This document shows, one piece after another, positions 62,201 through 64,000 of a stretch of 64,000 nucleotides of DNA (its first letter is position 1; each line of letters opens with the position of its first letter). Under the pieces are notes generated by a model that made no database searches, was not told the origin of the DNA, and worked only from the letters and a program-made list of their open reading frames with translations. This DNA comes from Hymenopus coronatus (lineage: Eukaryota; Arthropoda; Insecta; Mantodea; Hymenopodidae), in the NCBI GenBank assembly GCA_030762935.1, contig CM060890.1, forward strand, positions 149,878,129 through 149,942,128, in the 5' to 3' direction. The translations under genes were made by a program, and so were the position numbers.

Positions 62201-64000
62201 ATGTGTGTATATGTGTGTAAATTTATATGTGTGTATATTTATATGTGGGTATATATGTGTATGTGTATTTGTGGGTATATGTGTGTATGTTACTTTGTGT
62301 GTATATTTGTGTATGTTTATATGTGGTTATATGTGTGTATGTTTATATGTGGTTATATGTGTGTATGTATATTTGTGGGTATATGTGTGTATGTTTTTAT
62401 GTGTGTATATTTGAGTATGTTTATATGTGGGTATATGTGTGTATGTTTATATGTGTGTATAGGTGTGTATGTTTATATGTGTTTATGTTTCAATATGGGT
62501 ATATGTGTGTATGTTTATATGTGCGTATATGTGTGTATGTATAAATATGTGATTTAGTTTATATGAGGGTATATGTGTGTATGCTTGTATGTGGGTAAAT
62601 ATGTGTATGTTTTCATGTGTGTATATGTGTGTATGTTTATATTTGTGTATATGTGTGTATGTTTATATGTGGGTATAGGTGTGTATGTATATATGTGTGT
62701 ATATGTTAGTATGTTTATATGTGTTTTTGTTTCAATGTGGGTATATGTGTGTACGTTTATATGTGCGTATATGTGTGTATGTTTACATGTGTGTATATAT
62801 GTGTTTGTTTATATGTGGGAATGTCTTTATGTGTGTATATGTGTGTATATGTGCGTATATTTATAAGTGGGTATATGTGAGTATATGTATGTATGTTTAT
62901 ATGTGTGTATGTTTATATGTAGATATATGTGTTTATGTTTATTTGTTTGTATATGTGTACGTTTATATGTTGGTATATGCGTTATGTCTATATGTGGGTT
63001 TATTTATATGTGGGTACATGATTGCATATGTGTGTATGTTTATATATGTGAATATATGTATATGTTAATATGTTTGTATATGTGTGTATGTTTATATGTG
63101 TGTATATGTGTGTGTATGTGTGTAAGTTTATATGTGCGTATATGTGTTTACATTTTTTGTGGGTATATGTGTGTATATTTTTACTTGTGTATATGTGTGT
63201 TTGTTTATATGTGGGTATATGTGGGTATGTTTATATATGGGTATATGTTTGTATATTTATATGTGTGTATGTGTTTGTATATTTATATGTGGGTATATTT
63301 GTGTATATTTATATGTGTGTATATGTGTGTATGTTTATATGTGGGTATATGTGTTTATTTTATATATGTGTATATGAGTTTATGTTTATATATGAGTATG
63401 TTTATATGTGTATATAAGTGTGTATTTTATATGTGGGTATGTTTATATATGGGTTTAGTTGTGTATTTTTATATGTAGGTATATGCGTGTATGCTTATAT
63501 GTGGGTATATTTATATGTGGCTATAAGTGTGTATTATTATATGTGTATATGTGTGTATGTTTATATGTGTCTATATCTGTGTATGTGTATGTGTGTATGT
63601 TTATATGTGCGTATATGTGTGTATATTTATTTGTGGGTATATGTGTGTATATTTATATGTGTGCATATGTGTGTGCGTTTATAGGTGGTATATGTGTGTA
63701 AGTTTATATGTGGGTATATGTGCGTATGTTTATATGTGGATATATGTGTGTATGATTAGTGTTGGGTATATGTTTATATTTTTATATGTTGGCATATGTG
63801 TGTATGTTTATATGTGAATATATGTTTGTGTGCTTATATGTGGATATATGTGTGTATGTTTATTTGTTGATATATGTGTGTAAGTTTATTTTTATGTATG
63901 TGTGAATGTTTACATGTGTGGAAATGTGTGTATATATATGTGGGTATACGTGTGTATATTTTAATTTGGGTATATGTCTGTATGTTTATATGTGTGTATA
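56235..64000 (+). repeat. 9.65-kb duplication in array 3, second copy (cut by window end)
   Basis: It is near identical to 46582-54340. Visible differences include extra TATATGTGTG units near 58135-58150 and 58432-58450, loss of about 50 bases around 59535, a 15-base gain near 61005, and only a handful of substitutions (for example near 58518, 61119 and 61137). Such identity in simple sequence means a very recent tandem duplication or an assembly artefact. Confidence 0.9.

Larger units (their letters stand above)
46065..64000 (+). repeat. 18-kb TATATGTGTGTA-type array, continuing past the window
   Basis: The array is made of short alternating units TTTATATGTGTGTA, TATGTGTGTATG and TGTGGGTATA with frequent single-base variation. 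GGG-bearing units become common after about 52570. Plus-strand frames give Cys/Val/Tyr/Ile strings without any domain, so no coding is called. It contains an (AT)23 tract (46321-46366), a 9.65-kb duplication (46582-56234 with 56235-64000) and smaller internal duplications. Confidence 0.93.

Noticed and set aside
46070..63817. Cys/Tyr/Ile/Val open frames resembling membrane proteins
   Set aside because: Hydrophobicity comes from TATATGTGTG codons; several frames are open at once and copies match only because the DNA is duplicated.
1..64000. Telomeric repeats or a subtelomeric end
   Set aside because: I saw no runs of TTAGG, TTAGGG or their complements; the arrays have other unit sequences.

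Overview
The window is repeat-dominated, non-coding DNA from an animal nuclear genome. Every coding trace I can recognise belongs to, or is broken like, a mobile element: a non-LTR reverse transcriptase with the R1-type motif DISGAF.NLWWP, a second non-LTR C-terminal tail, and two mariner-family transposase fragments. With several tRNA-derived SINEs, this suggests an arthropod or other invertebrate; arthropod is my best guess at moderate confidence. I see no intact host gene, rRNA gene, CRISPR array or bacterial feature. The many long open frames over the arrays are translation artefacts of short-period repeats.

Layout. (1) 1-14511: about 268 tandem copies of a 54-bp monomer, organised from about 4.35 kb onward into higher-order units of roughly 42-44 monomers (about 2.3 kb). 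(2) 14512-18646: spacer holding two tRNA-like SINE heads, a 92-bp minisatellite apparently derived from the same SINE, and copies of an abundant dispersed element called here family E (about 0.9 kb, with a palindrome near one end). (3) 18647-25782: a 7.1-kb CA/GACAGA-type array that sits inside one family E copy, interrupted near its right end by a SINE. (4) 25783-30600: more family E copies, a 156-bp four-copy tandem repeat and a decayed 108-codon pseudogene. (5) 30603-32870: a 50-bp satellite with two subfamilies. (6) 32871-41780: family E fragments, two non-LTR fragments, a rearranged mariner-like element with inverted C-terminal ends, and a dispersed repeat present once without and once with a family E insertion. 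(7) 41781-45778: a 4-kb array of 26/27-bp units, starting inside another family E copy and ending directly in a mariner transposase helix-turn-helix fragment. (8) 46065-64000: an 18-kb TATATGTGTG-type array containing a recent near-identical tandem duplication of about 9.65 kb.

The parts relate by a common process rather than as a pathway. Mobile elements (family E, SINEs, mariner) carry or abut the sequences that expanded into arrays, and the arrays were then amplified by unequal exchange at several scales: monomer, 110-190 bp, 2.3 kb, 3.5 kb and 9.65 kb. The observations most worth following are the repeated placement of CA-rich arrays at the same internal point of family E, the 2.3-kb higher-order structure with an AP-1-like heptamer in most monomers, and the SINE-to-minisatellite conversion.
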